In this document: piece after piece, positions 12,657 through 23,741 of the stretch | Layout of the letters: each line of letters starts with the position of its first letter | Numbering within the stretch: position 1 is the first letter of the stretch | DNA from: Phytophthora sp. 'mugwort' | Lineage: Eukaryota; Oomycota; Peronosporomycetes; Peronosporales; Peronosporaceae | Assembly: GCA_033558025.1 (NCBI GenBank) | Contig: JAUCEF010000018.1 | Span: forward strand, 3,968,001 to 4,032,000 | Length of the DNA stretch: 64,000 nucleotides | Direction of reading: 5' to 3' | The notes under the pieces: generated by a model | Told to the model about the DNA's origin: nothing | Databases searched by the model: none | The model's input: only the letters and a program-made list of their open reading frames with translations | Position numbers and translations under genes: made by a program

Positions 12657-13300
12657 ACACTCACTGACGAAGCAGGAGGAAAACAAAGGCAAGAAGGCCA
12701 AGAAGAAGAAAAGGTAATGCTCTGCGGCTCAGAAATCTCACCGGACCGCATCTGAGCTGGCGCTGACAAGTACCCGAAGGATGCAAGCTTTAACCCAAAG
12801 GATGCAGGATGCAAGTCACCAGTTGCGGGTGGAGGGGCTGGAGATGAGGAACAGGAGACCGAAAGAGGCTGATGTAGCTAGGTGCAATGGATGTTGTAGG
12901 ATGAGGTAGGAGTAGCTAGGAGGAACCACAAGGCCCTCCTAGCAGTAGGCATCGAGGACAGCTAACTAACTCTCATACATCTCCGTTTGGGTTTTACATT
13001 ATCGTGCACAAGGGCGTTCGAGTCACTGCCGAAGACTGCGAACGAGAACACCAACGTCAACCTTCAAGGTGTGGTACAGAATTCGGTTCCACCTAGATGG
13101 ACGGCACCTATGCCAGAGCAGGCTATCGGGCTCAAGTTTCGGAGGCTAACCCACCAATCTTAAGTGACCATCAGAAGTGCCGGTTGCTCTCAATATCGCT
13201 GAATTCAGTATATCGCAGAAACCCTCGTGGATACCGGCAGTTTGTGTAAGATTGAATTGCCGAGAGATGGTAAATCATGCTTCTGGTAATTATGGGTTGT
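12657..13300. other. Region without recognisable gene
   Basis: Nothing is recognised. A short local repetition of aaggatgca-type words lies near 12775-12815. The stretch probably contains the 3' remains of the gypsy element and flanking DNA. Confidence 0.35.
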
Positions 13301-14760
13301 TCAATCTTGAAGATTGATTGCGATGGCCCTACTTCCACAAGGCCCTATTGGCTTTGAGGAAAATGAGTATCGCGAGAGTTGCGGGGTTGCGTCGACGTTG
13401 CTCTGAAAACTAGCTTTGACAAGCGAAAACACTCGCTCGCAGAGATTCGATGTTGGCGGCACGAAGGACGTGTCGAGGTACACCTCCGCTTGGCGACTGC
13501 AAATTCAGCAAAAGAAGGCTCCCGATCCGAAGCCACTGCGCGAAACAAAATCGTCACTTGCTGCAGCACTCGTAGCCAAAACGAAGCCAGCGCAGGCTGT
13601 CTTTTCCGCCGTTGTCAGCCTCCCCTTCTTGCAGCTTTACCAAGGCTGCTTCGAAGTCTGGGTTGTTGACTATGCTCTCTTTCGGCTCAAGGTACTTGGT
13701 CGTGATGGGGTAGCTAACTACAACCTAGTCGAAGAGCGTTTGGACTTGTGCCATAGTGACTGTAGGGTCTTGCAGCTTCTTGGTTATGGAGTCCAATTGC
13801 TGCAGGTCCTTCAGCAAGGCTGTCACCTTCATTCCCTCCGCGTCGTCCATGATGCGAAGTGCTGGTAGAAGCTTCACACAGCACTTCAACATGCTGACGG
13901 TGATACTCCAGCGGGTGTCGTTTCGAATTTTGGCGCGAAGAGGCGTAACCTTTTTCAGACAGGCGCGACCTCTGATCAATGTCAGACGTTTGATCAGCAC
14001 ATTAGTTTTTTGCAAGCATGTCCTCGTGGGGATCCAAAACACCTTTACCGCGAGGTTAAAACGATGACTTGAGCATCCAACGAATGGAATGTCACCGCGA
14101 GAATCAAGCGACTGGTTCGATGAACAGTTGTCACCAACGCAAAAGAGAACGCATTCCCCGGTCAATGAAACTCCTTCAGGGTGTCCGCAATAAAGTCGAA
14201 CATGCTCTGCGAGCCCAAATCCGTCTCGTCGTCAAACGGCGAAAACACCAGTAGCACCCTTCCTTCCGGAATCATTTCCGTTGGTTCAAAGACTGCAAAC
14301 AGAGTCATATAGGGCACGCCAGCACACGTCCATCCATCGTAAACGACACCAAATATCGCAGGTGGTTGCTTCCGAATATTTGTCCTCCACAGATCTCATA
14401 AACGCGAACAGCTTCGCCTTGAGGGTCTTACGAGTGATGGAGTTCGGGTTTGAGTACTGGCGTGCCGCCGGTGACTCGCAAAACGACATGGGGCAGCACT
14501 TGACAGACGATCCAGTCACCCAACGCCTCAGCGTTGCCAGTTTGGTGGACAAACTCGGCAATCGAGCGCTGAGGACGGCCATCGGGTGGACTTTAGCCTC
14601 GTAGCCAGGGTGATCTCAATGCAGATGGTTGATGAGGTTTTGGTAGCCAGCACGCGTGTTTTGACGATATTGGCTGCCGCAAACGCACTCAAAAACATTG
14701 GTTTCTACCGAGTCCGGCTGGAAAAAGGCTTCGCAAATCTGATGGTTCGACAGAGGCATG
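13301..14760 (-). pseudogene. Decayed hAT-family transposase with N-terminal BED zinc finger
   Basis: Read on the minus strand from about 14760 down. The segment FFQPDSVETNVFECVCGSQ and following GYQNLINHLH give a BED-type zinc finger, cut by a stop just after. Frame 14286-14582 continues the N-terminal region. A frameshifted part gives a catalytic-core-like GWT segment. Frame 13725-14165 has GDNCSSNQSL, GCSSHRFNLAV and RNDTRWS. Frame 13301-13483 has the hAT dimerisation signature FVPPTSNLCERVFS. The order is that of hAT transposases, but stops and shifts break the gene at several places. Confidence 0.75.
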
Positions 14761-14819
14761 GTGGTCTTGGAAGAAACATTATAGCTGGAGGTAGAGATGA
14801 AGTTTCAGTGTGATCGTGT

Positions 14820-15418
14820 TAACGTTAGATCAACTCGGCGATCGATCACCAACATTGAGTGGTTCAGAATTGAAGGGACAGAGGAGCCAATGATTTGGGA
14901 GTACCGTGAGCTATTAGAAATCGAGAGAACAATGTGAGACGGATTAGTTGTCGAGGATTAAGACCAGACAATCATGGATTGCATTGAGATTGCAATTCAA
15001 CGTTACCCAGCGTTTGACGCCGGATGGGAGTTCGACGATGTAAAATTTACATCTTCAAATGCTCATCGTCCTCGACACAAGTGTTTGATTCTCCGCCATG
15101 CCCAATTATCTAATGAGGCGTCGCAAACTTCGAATCCGTGGTCCGCGTTATCGCGCTCCGTAGCGAACAAAGTAGTCTCAACTTCCTTCCAATCCAGCTT
15201 CTTGGTGGTGCAATTTATACATTTGACCGACATATTCCGCGTAGATGATGCAGCTGACGGTGCAGAGTATGAATCCCCAGAACGATAACGCTCATGTTCT
15301 CACTCCCAATTTTCAGAAATCATTCATCAGCCAAATGCATATAAGAGCATCGACTGCGTCAAATGCATCAAGGCTGTATCTATATCTAGTCTGTGAGGTG
15401 TTTACCCCTCATGCACCG
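14820..15418. other. Region without recognisable gene
   Basis: An ORF of 104 codons at 14974-15288 on the plus strand has no recognised motif and is not supported by splice or context evidence. No RNA gene or terminal repeat is seen here. Confidence 0.3.
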
Positions 15419-15481
15419 ATGTATATCGAGTATACATGTGAAAATTTTCATTTTTGTCACATGTACATCGAGTATACATGT
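15419..15481. repeat. Two direct copies of a 21-base motif (left member of an inverted-repeat pair)
   Basis: ATGTATATCGAGTATACATG at 15419 and ATGTACATCGAGTATACATG at 15461 are direct copies differing at one base. They are separated by an AT-rich spacer whose ends form ACATGTGA / TCACATGT. An inverted, two-mismatch copy lies at 16589-16609. Confidence 0.7.
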
Positions 15482-15958
15482 AATATAGGAAATGGCTCGA
15501 AATTGTGAACGCCCATACAAATTCCGAGATAAGTGGCTGGATATTTCTGAAGTTAATTTCCTTTTTTATCTGCAGATGCACGGGAAAGGGGGCAGAGGAT
15601 AGATATATCAGAGATGTGCATCGTGTGCACATGGAAAACGATTATGTGCAGCGAGGGCATTTGCTGCAAATCATCGCACGGGACAGGGCTACCAGTCTGT
15701 AAGCACCGTCCCGTCCAACGATTTGCAATTTTTAGTGAACTGTATCTGTAAGTTACCGTTGACTGAATTTTTGGCACCCATCGGCTACTGGCAGCCACCA
15801 ATCATTCCAGAATTCGCCGGGACGAGTGCAAGAGCAAAGAAGCGGGAATATGACAGGCCACGAGCCCTGCGCCGTACGCGCTCCGAGGTGGCAAAGTATT
15901 GAGCGTATGTTTTGGTATGCACGGTTGTGTGTGTGGAACTACTAACTAGGCTGTTGTT
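15482..15958. other. Stretch between the inverted repeats, no gene recognised
   Basis: A Cys-rich reading around 15575-15720 (MCIVCTWKTIMCSEGICC) was considered as a transposase zinc-ribbon tail but is too short and unsupported. A GT-rich donor-like GTAAGC lies at 15699. Nothing else is seen. Confidence 0.25.
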
Positions 15959-16381
15959 GTGCAGACTTGGATGCCGCAGCAGCTAGCCGCTGTGCCTCGA
16001 TATCAGCAGCCACCCGAATCACCCACGGGAAAGAGCCAAGCGTATGAGCTGCGCAACCATGAAGTAGCGCAGCGAGTGCAACAGGCGGCTACTGCTGGGG
16101 GTGCGGAGGCGACAAATGCGAAGAATCCGACGCCAGCCGAGAAGCCGACTCCAGCCGAAAAGCAGACGCAAGCTGATAAGCCGAAACCTGCCGAGAAGCC
16201 GACTGCAGCCGAGAAGCCTACACCAACGGAGAAGCCGACACAAACGGAGAAGCCGACGCCAGTCGAAAAGCCGAATCCAGCTGAGAAGTCGACTTCTGCC
16301 GAGAAAGCGGTGTCTGCCAAGAAAGGGGAGACCGCCAAGAAGTTGAAGACGACCGCCAAGAAGCCGAAGACGACAGATTAG
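15959..16381 (+). CDS. Hypothetical protein with PTPAEK hexapeptide repeats
   Basis: 140-codon frame, not assigned to a family. Residues 1-50 are Gln/Pro/Ala-rich. Residues about 57-113 consist of some ten hexapeptides of the form (K)PTPAEK, with variants PTQTEK, PTPVEK and PNPAEK. The tail is Lys-rich (AKKGETAKKLKTTAKK). No signal peptide or membrane segment is visible. It lies between the inverted-repeat copies at 15419-15481 and 16589-16609, so it may be cargo of a transposon or part of its gene. Expression is uncertain: an acceptor-like tgtgcag just before the frame suggests that it could be a downstream exon. Confidence 0.4.
   Translation: MQTWMPQQLAAVPRYQQPPESPTGKSQAYELRNHEVAQRVQQAATAGGAEATNAKNPTPAEKPTPAEKQTQADKPKPAEKPTAAEKPTPTEKPTQTEKPTPVEKPNPAEKSTSAEKAVSAKKGETAKKLKTTAKKPKTTD
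16126..16312 (+). repeat. Tandem 18-base repeat coding PTPAEK
   Basis: About ten imperfect copies of an 18-base unit built around gccgagaagccgactcca, all in phase with the reading frame. Third-position differences between copies (gag/gaa, ccg/cca) suggest that the array is not very recent. Confidence 0.7.
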
Positions 16382-16588
16382 AAGCCGAAGACGACCCGCC
16401 ATGAAGCTGAAGATGGCCGCCAATAGGCCGAAGACGCCCATGACGAAACAGCTCGATCATCCTGCCGATGTAAGAGACAGCGTAATGCTGCTCCTCGTGG
16501 CAGCGGTGATTTCGGAGGAGACTACCTCAGCTGAGACGTGATGCAGACAAAAATGACACCAGGCCCATCACTTTCTTTTGTTAATCCA

Positions 16589-16609
16589 ACATATATACTC
16601 GACATACAT
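16589..16609. repeat. Right inverted copy of the 21-base motif
   Basis: ACATATATACTCGACATACA at this position is the reverse complement, with two mismatches, of the motif at 15419. The inverted pair encloses about 1.2 kb, including the PTPAEK ORF. Confidence 0.6.
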
Positions 16610-17218
16610 GGGAGCTACTTTTTTCACTCAAATCATATATGCTGTGTACCATTCAGGCTTGAGGTATGCTGTTGCGTAAAGCTGCACCTGGGACAAAGGT
16701 CGCAGACTGTTGACACCAAGTCGATCCCCTTTGCAGTTCTGTCCAACGTGCGTCCGGCCATTCCCATGAGCCGATGGGAGCACTACGTAGTTGCTATTGA
16801 TCGTTTCTACAGCAGCGTACCGCTGAGTTCCAGGCGGCCGCCAAGGTATGTTTTGCCATAGTTATATTACCTGATGCTTATATGACAGCCTACGACTGAT
16901 ACTGTACAGGACAACATTGTACCACCGTCACCGGCGATAGCGCGCTCCCCGTGACCGTAGCATGCCAGGCAGGAAGAGGAGCACGTCCCGCTGGAAAATA
17001 AAAAAAGACTTCGACAAGGCAGCGGCGGGCGAGAATAAGCACGGCCGCGGGCATGCAAGCTGTGCAGCCGGGTTCGGCTGCACATTGTTGCCTTCAGGTC
17101 TACCACACAAATATTGGAGTAGTGGGCTGGACATCCCGCTGGAGTACGAGGACACGCGCGTAGATGCGCGCTCCGGGCGGGAAGCGCAAGGAAGACGAAG
17201 GCGACGAAGACGAGGAGA
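16610..17218. other. Region without recognisable gene
   Basis: Short open frames exist on both strands but none shows a recognisable motif or splice pattern. Confidence 0.3.
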
Positions 17219-17464
17219 ATGCTCGCGAGTAGAACAACGTTAAGTTGTTGCATGTTTAAAGACAATCCATTTCGTTTCGATTTCTACTCTTTGTGCCACC
17301 GTTCGTTGAAGCGAACTCCTGATGTCGCGCCGGGTCTAATAAAAGATGCCTATAAACATCTCCTCACGGACTGTCCGAACGCGCAAGCTATTTGGGAGAC
17401 GTTAATCAACCATTGGGCAGGCAGTGTAAACCACACCTGCAAGAAGTACAATGTGCTCCGGTAA
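17219..17464 (+). pseudogene. 3' remnant of a non-LTR (LINE) retrotransposon polyprotein
   Basis: The peptide FYSLCHRSLKRTPD followed by YKHLLTDCPNAQAIWETLI fits the zinc-binding segment after the reverse transcriptase of LINE elements (C-x-C ... E--HLl--CP-a--vW). The first Cys pair is incomplete (SLC only). No upstream RT is present, so this is a truncated end, as often left by incomplete LINE insertion. Confidence 0.5.
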
Positions 17465-18905
17465 AACGTTATGTTGTGGTTGTGTTGTGATAACCATGCC
17501 TATCCAATATGTACATGTATTTTTCTCCGCGCCTCTCCCTGGCACTTCTCCATCCGCCCTGTTCGAGCAAGTAGCCTCGCCGACACCCTTCCCCATCGGG
17601 CGACCAGTTCAGCACCTTATTAGAACTCATTGGTGGCTGGGCACCCTCCGCGCGTGTCGGGACTGAGCTTCCCACCAGCAGCGACTGGCTTCTTCCCCAT
17701 GAGGGTGGGGAATAGAGGCGAGGAGGAGGGAGCTCATAGTGGCCTCGGCCCGGGAGTGGCCGGGCTGCTCCTTGCTATGTTCCCGATGCAATGTACAGCG
17801 GGCCGCTGCGCGTCGCCCAGCAATAGCCACCTGGTCAGCGCGGTCCATCAGCACCAGCAGCCCCTCGGCCAAGGCGCCAACTATAGGCGCCGCAGCCCCC
17901 CCCCCCCCCCCCCACGGTCTTTCCCCGTGGTCCTCTCTCACTCGACTGCTCGGCCGTCCCCGCTAGTCCCTTACAGCGTACCTTTGCTCTGTGTTTTATC
18001 CGGCCTCTTTCGGCGTTCCCAACACGTGCTTCCAGCGCCAAGTTCTCCGTTAGCCTTAATCCAATGCACGGTCCTGCACTAAATCTTGACTGAGAGTCGA
18101 GCAGCAGACCGCTGCTCGCTGCTCTCCTCCGAAGCCTCCTACAAGCGCCCTACTCGAACAACTCCCCTCCCTACACTACCCGCCTGGACTTCTCCCCCTT
18201 CGGGTCTCATCTCCTCCCTCGTGGCCTGCCAGCCACACGTCAGCCGCCTAGATGTCGCCTCGCAGCTCCTCACCTTGCACACTGCCGTCGTAGGGCATAT
18301 CCCCCCCCCCCCCCCCTTGGCGATCTTCTACCAACTTCAAGGACCCCGTGCTCGGTGCCGCTAGGCTCGCCACCAGCCGCCATTTCCTGCACATTCGCGC
18401 CACGGGATCCGTGGTGTGCACCGTGGGGAATGCTCGGCGACCAGGTGGAGGCGTCCGCCTCCATTCCCCACTCACCGATACTCATTCCGCAAAAGTACAC
18501 CCGACTACACACACTTATAGTGCCGCTCTCCCTCTCGAACGGACCATCGTTGCAAATTCATAAGAAGTTATAAAGTGTGTGAAAGTAATGTTCTACTACT
18601 GTATTCAGCTTAGGGTGCATTATCGATGACCGACTATACTGGTCAATGCGCTCGATTGCGTCGTATTTTAGCGTGGGGTGAGCAGAAAGGGGGAATTAGG
18701 CGGAGTCGCCCTGATGAAACTGGTGAATAGCTTATTCTCCAATATTGAACGAGGCGGAGCTCTCGCGAATTGTTTTGAACATCTACCGGTTCGCGAAGGA
18801 TGGCAGGTTAAGATTTCCTTCTTTTCGCCGGTCGTGCCTTTGCCTTTTTGCGAGACGCATTGCGCTCGTTCGAGTACATCACGCCATTTAGTCAATCACG
18901 GTTGG
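17465..18905. other. GC-rich region with two long poly-C tracts, no gene recognised
   Basis: Contains C18 at 17896-17913 and C16 at 18301-18316, in CT-rich sequence. Open frames across it are compositional and read in several frames at once. No motif is recognised. Confidence 0.4.
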
Positions 18906-20000
18906 CTATTCCATTGTACACGCGTCGAGACAGGACTCGATGCTGCTGCCGGCAGTACAGACTTCGGATGACAAAGTGCACACAGAGCGCACTCTCCAGA
19001 GTTGGCAACGATCAGTTCGCCGACTTGGTGGCTGGCGACTCATCCTCCTCCTGCTCCGACTACAACTGGTCGTCCTCGGCCGAAGCCGACTCGCGCCCTT
19101 CCCAAGCGTCGGGTCCTCCTCGTCCTCGCTGTCATGGCTGATGATGCCATCGGAGCCATCATCGTGAAGGTTGCCAATATTGTTACCCTCTTCTCCCGTC
19201 TTAGTAGACTTCGACGCCATGTCGCCGGGCTCTTGGCGGCGCCATTAATAAGGACATCATCGTCGTCGCTGCCGATGTCTGAGTCGCTACCAAGCAGTAA
19301 CGACCATGTCGATACTGCCAGAGTCTGAGTCGTCAAATTCCAGGGTCTTGCTCTTCGATATGACATTTTCCTTGCTCTTGGTATCCTTAGAAAGGTCGTC
19401 AAGCAGAACCGACCAGTCAAAGCTACCAGAGTCGTCAAAAACAGGGGTGTTGCCCTTGTTGCCGCCCTTCACAAGGATAGGGTCGTTGCTGCCTGACTCC
19501 GAGTCGTCGTCCTAGAGCCACGATAGATCGTCATCACTGCCCGAGTCGCTGGCATCCGAGCCGTTTAGCATCGCGAAGAAGTCCTCTGGGTGATACTGGT
19601 CGCTACCGCTGTCAAAGAGAGACAAGTAATTAATAATATGCCAGCTGCCGTCTGTGCTGTCACTGCCGATCGTGTCGTGTACGAGGGCCAAAAGCTCATC
19701 GTCATCGAGTACATCGTCGCTACCGCTGACGTCGAGCGAGTCCGAAGAGGCAAAGTTAAAATCGTCGCTGCCACTGTCGCCGATCGAATCGACATTCGTT
19801 GAACGGATGTAGCTCGAGTTGCCAGCGTTAGCCGCGGTGAATGCGAGGGCCTCAAGAACAAAGACAGTAGCAAACTTCTTTTTATTGAACTCGGGAGGCG
19901 ATAGATATGTGCAGTGCTTCGCGGAATGAAGAATGAGCAGCGTAATCACGGCGCCTCGACTCCCCGACCCCATCCAAGGTAGTATCTCGCGGCATTCCAT
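18906..20000 (-). pseudogene. Broken Ser/Asp-rich secreted-type protein
   Basis: On the minus strand a hydrophobic segment (FATVFVLEALAFTAANAG) is followed by many DSGSD, GSDD and SGSDD motifs (frame 19512-20000), a TAG stop, more of the same in frame (FDDSGSFDWSVLLDDLS) and then further acidic runs in shifted frames to about 18970. The hydrophobic segment looks like a cleavable signal peptide, but the residue expected to be its Met is Lys (KKK before FATVF), so the natural start seems lost; the only Met of the frame lies 43 residues upstream in unrelated-looking sequence. I do not recognise the family. With an internal stop and frameshifts it is taken as a pseudogene. Confidence 0.5.
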
Positions 20001-20660
20001 TCGGAGCTATTACTAATAATAATCCCTTTCTAGGAACAGAACTTACAGGTCCCCGTCGCCAATATAATACCTTCGGTGGAAGCTATTCGTATTATGTACA
20101 ACAACTTATTAGCTATCAGAGCTGGACTAAGTATACAAACAACCGCAGGGAGCGAAGTCGGTGGATGACTCAACGTATTAGGTTTGATAAATTATTAGCT
20201 TACACAGCTACTAATTGGCGAGGAACTGTATCATAGTTTGCTGTAATTACTATCGTTTATGCACTATTATACCGTTGTGTACACCATCCATAATGATTGT
20301 TGGGTGAAATTTGAAAGCATGCCTGTCATTTTAGCGGCCAGCAAAATGTCTAATGAGTATACATGTTTCGTTATTGTGAACGTCACATGACATGTCCTAG
20401 TTTTTTGCAAATCGACCGCTTTATAGCCGATTTTTTTTAGGCTTGTATATACGACGCAGCCCTATTTATTATATAAACAGAACGTCAGGCCGATTTGTTG
20501 TATCCTAACCCCTGTTCATATATCACATGTTGCCGTCGATTTAGCGTCAAATCGCTACGAATGCCCATTTATCGGTAACACCAACTATATAAACGATGTC
20601 GATGTCGCTATTATCATAAACAAAGGACAACTACACGTTTTACGATTGAAATAGCTTAAA
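20001..20660. other. AT-rich region, no gene recognised
   Basis: Holds a partial copy of the motif seen at 15430-15470: GAGTATACATGT near 20355 followed by GTCACATGACATGT. No gene or RNA is recognised. Confidence 0.3.
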
Positions 20661-20786
20661 ATGAATACGTATGCAACCTTCAAGTCTGTTAGGAATGAAA
20701 ATGTCTTCATTTGGGGCGCAGTCTCTGAACTATTTGCTCATTCGAGACTCGATCCGCACAAGGCTATTTTAATAGCGGAGTTATAA
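20661..20786 (+). CDS. Small ORF, 41 codons, unknown
   Basis: A short frame from ATG to TAA (opening MNTYATFKSVRNENVFIWG, ending KAILIAEL). It lies downstream of AT-rich sequence. No domain is recognised, and a chance ORF is about as likely as a real gene. Confidence 0.15.
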   Translation: MNTYATFKSVRNENVFIWGAVSELFAHSRLDPHKAILIAEL

Positions 20787-21340
20787 AAGCTCGTGGTTTG
20801 CACAATGGACGTTTTACATCCAGAACTCAGATTTAATTTTTCTCCTACCCTGTTTTAGGGAGGTGATATCGGCAGCGGGCACCTGGCTACAGACAGCGGG
20901 CGTTGCGAACGAAAAAGGCCGAAATTATCTGTAGTACCTCGATAGCCATCCATCCAACCCCGTGTTAACAGCGGCAGACGGGCAGTCTTCCAAACACGAA
21001 CAAGATCTCCATGCAAGCAGCTTCAAACTTGCCTTCCACTGCTTCTTCGCAAGGTGCTAGGCCTGGTGCTTCGTCGCAAGGCGCTAGGCAAGTGCACCCG
21101 CGGCAACCTCTTCAACTTCGCGCTCAGACACGCGATTGTCTTCAAATTTCAGAGGCAGTGAGGCCGTTTCGATCACTGTCCATACAAGATCACGTATCAA
21201 GCCATGCTCTCTTTCAACACCGCCGCAAGCAGCAGCATTAGGTCGTTTGCCCCCCGGGAGCACGTATAAGTTTTTTAATAGAGCAAGCACCACCCGTTTA
21301 CACACCCCAATATCTTCCACGACTGCCAACCCTGACCAAT
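20787..21340. other. Region without recognisable gene
   Basis: A duplicated phrase (ttcgcaaggtgctaggcc / tcgtcgcaaggcgctaggc) lies at about 21045-21090. Nothing else is recognised. It could be the 5' part of the MULE remnant that follows. Confidence 0.3.
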
Positions 21341-22200
21341 TTGTCAACACCATCGAGAGCAAGCTTCGGCCCAGAACCTTCACCAGGTATTTCTACGTTT
21401 GCTCACTCCCGCGCACCTCAGAGCCGACACCTCGACCACGAATGGTGGTATTTACCATGCATTGAAGAGCAGAAGTTTGCGCTGCCATCGCTGGCACAAC
21501 GAACACTGAACGAGTTTTTCCGGCAACATGATAATGAAAATGTCTACAAAGGCACCATTTACGACCGTTACCACCAAAAGCGGCTCACTCGTTACGGGTG
21601 TGACCGACACGGAGCCCCTCGTAGACACACGATGCAGATGAACACGAAGCGGCGCCCTAATGCGGGCAGCCGAAAGTGTGGATGCAAGATGGAAGTTTGT
21701 TTGGTACTAAAGGATAACATCTCTGGTACTGCCGTGTGGGAACTTCAGCATCATGGACGTGCCTTTAAGCACAATCACCCTCCATCGTCACATCATGGAT
21801 CGCATCCGATCCATCATCGACAGATGCAGTTCGCCTTGAGATTGAAGTTGACGGCGAGACAGGTACCACCGCGCGGCAAAAGATAGCCCGCCTGTTGATC
21901 GAGAACCCCGCCTCGCTGATTACTCCGAGCGACGTCTACAATGAACGCAGTAAAGCGGGTCTGCAGGCACTGGGAGTTTATCTCGCATCGAGCATCTCCT
22001 GCAAAAGCTGTGCTCTGGGCCGTACACCTCCAACTTCAAATATGACGAGTGCAATCGCTTGGCGCACCTGTTCTTCGCTCATAATGAAGCCGTTGACATC
22101 TATTGCTCAAACTACGACGTCTTGCTGGACTGCACGTAAAGACCAATCGTTTTAACTTTCCCCTCCTCAACATCGTCGGGGTGACTCCGGATGAATATAT
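21341..22200 (+). pseudogene. Mutator-like (MULE) transposase remnant with FAR1/WRKY-like zinc domain
   Basis: Frame 21341-21886 carries a FAR1-like DNA-binding pattern: YGCDRHGAPRR, RKCGCKMEVCLVLKD, then WELQHHGRAFKHNHPP (C-C-H-H arrangement). Downstream, shifting frames give IENPASLITPSDVYNERS, then LAHLFFAHN and CTYKTNRFNFPLLNIVGVT, the start of the MULE DDE domain with its first Asp just before the CTYKTN. Frameshifts separate these parts and the remaining catalytic region is not found, so it is an inactive copy. Confidence 0.65.
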
Positions 22201-23741
22201 TTGCTGCTGCTGTCAAAGTTATTCACAGGAACGCTTTGTACCGTTGCTTTGAAACGATACGTCGAGCCGATGGACTCCTTTGTCCCTGTAATGGAATGTA
22301 TCAGGAGAGTTTGGGCAGCCATTTGTTCGTTTACTATACTACAAGATCACGACGCTAACTGCGCTACAACCAAGCGATATTCACCCTCAGTGGTGGATCC
22401 ATCGCGACCGAGCTCCGCGAGAACTGCCTCCAATAATACTGGAACCAGAACGCATTCAAGATCGACGCGCACGCAGAGCTATGGAGCGGCGGTCTCAAAT
22501 ACGCATTCGCCCCAGACGCAGCATTTGGCCGTGCAGAAGATATTCGCTAGTCTAGCGTTCCTGCACGTAGCAATTTGGCAAGGATAGTGCACTGGAAGTC
22601 GCCGAAATGATGCACGAACGGCAACTGGATCGACTTCGGGTTGTAGATAGCGTGGATGTAGACTACTCGAGCCGGCCAGGTCACCACCGTGTAGTCCGGC
22701 TCTGGTGCCGTGCCACTCGTGCGGGTTATAGTAGGTCGGACCACTTCAGCGAAGTCCGACATCGGGCTCGAGCTGATCATCGCCGTCGCAACCGGAGGCG
22801 TCTGCGGTGAAGCGGAGTGCGAGGGGACCGAGCGGTGTACGGTCACCTTCTGGATGACGTATTCCAGGCGCTTGGGAGCCGGTAGGTGTTTCGTCGCGCG
22901 GACGGGTCGTACAACCGGTTCATTAACGGGCGGATCGGACGCTCGTTGAAAAAAACTCGCGTAGACTCCTCTTAGTGGGCGGGACGTCGGCGTCTACGTA
23001 GCTCGACTCGCGCTTGACCGGACAGACTCTTGACGCAGCTTCTTTCCCTTCGACGTCCTCGTCCGTGCTGCTATCATCGATAATGATGACCTCGGGGCGA
23101 GGCGGAGAAGAGCTCCACGTAGGATCTACAACAACGATGTCATTACAGACGTTTACTAAGAGGCTGTGTGTAATTCAACCCAAAGATGCATAGTTTCATC
23201 AGCTTTCCCCTTCATGCTGGCAAATATTCGGACAACTAGGAAGGCTGTGGCTGGGAGCGCGCGGATTCGAAAGTGAGGGCACCAAGAATTCGAGCGCTCC
23301 CGTCGATACGATACGTGAAGTTGATTGAAGTTTGATTGAATTTTATACTTCGACTTATGAAACAGTAAGCACCCAGTCTCGTGACACGGTCTTTTGGTCT
23401 CACGAGATTTCTAGGCTCCTTATGTAAACAAATATGTATGGTCATAAGACAAATCTACGTCGACCTCAAGTACCCCCGTGAGGTAGTTTGGGCGGCGTCC
23501 AGTGCTCGACGAATTTTAAAGTGCTGGTAGTACAGCTTGAGTGCTGGTCGCATAGAGTTTGGTATCAAGATTACGTCCTCCCCAAAAAACTACCAAGTTT
23601 CAGTTGTGTACGTGAAAGGTGGGATGGTGGGATAAATGTACTCCACCGACGGACAGAATGCAAATGCCACCCTTACTTTGTGGAAATAGCTGTGCGGGTA
23701 GCGACAGCGTTTTTATTTTCAAGATTTGCAACAGCAATGAA
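22201..23741. other. Region without recognisable gene
   Basis: Short frames on both strands, for example 22201-22587 and 22547-22846, show no motif that can be named. Possibly remains of the MULE or of other elements. Confidence 0.3.

Noticed and set aside
15545..15760. Cys-rich reading as a piggyBac zinc-ribbon tail
   Set aside because: Cys spacing is irregular, frames shift and no piggyBac catalytic domain is present upstream.
15959..16381. The 18-base repeat array as a CRISPR-like array
   Set aside because: Units are contiguous without spacers and code in frame; this is a protein repeat in a eukaryote.
16003..16460. Leu/Arg-rich minus-strand frames opposite the PTPAEK repeats
   Set aside because: Pure consequence of reading a tandem repeat on the other strand.
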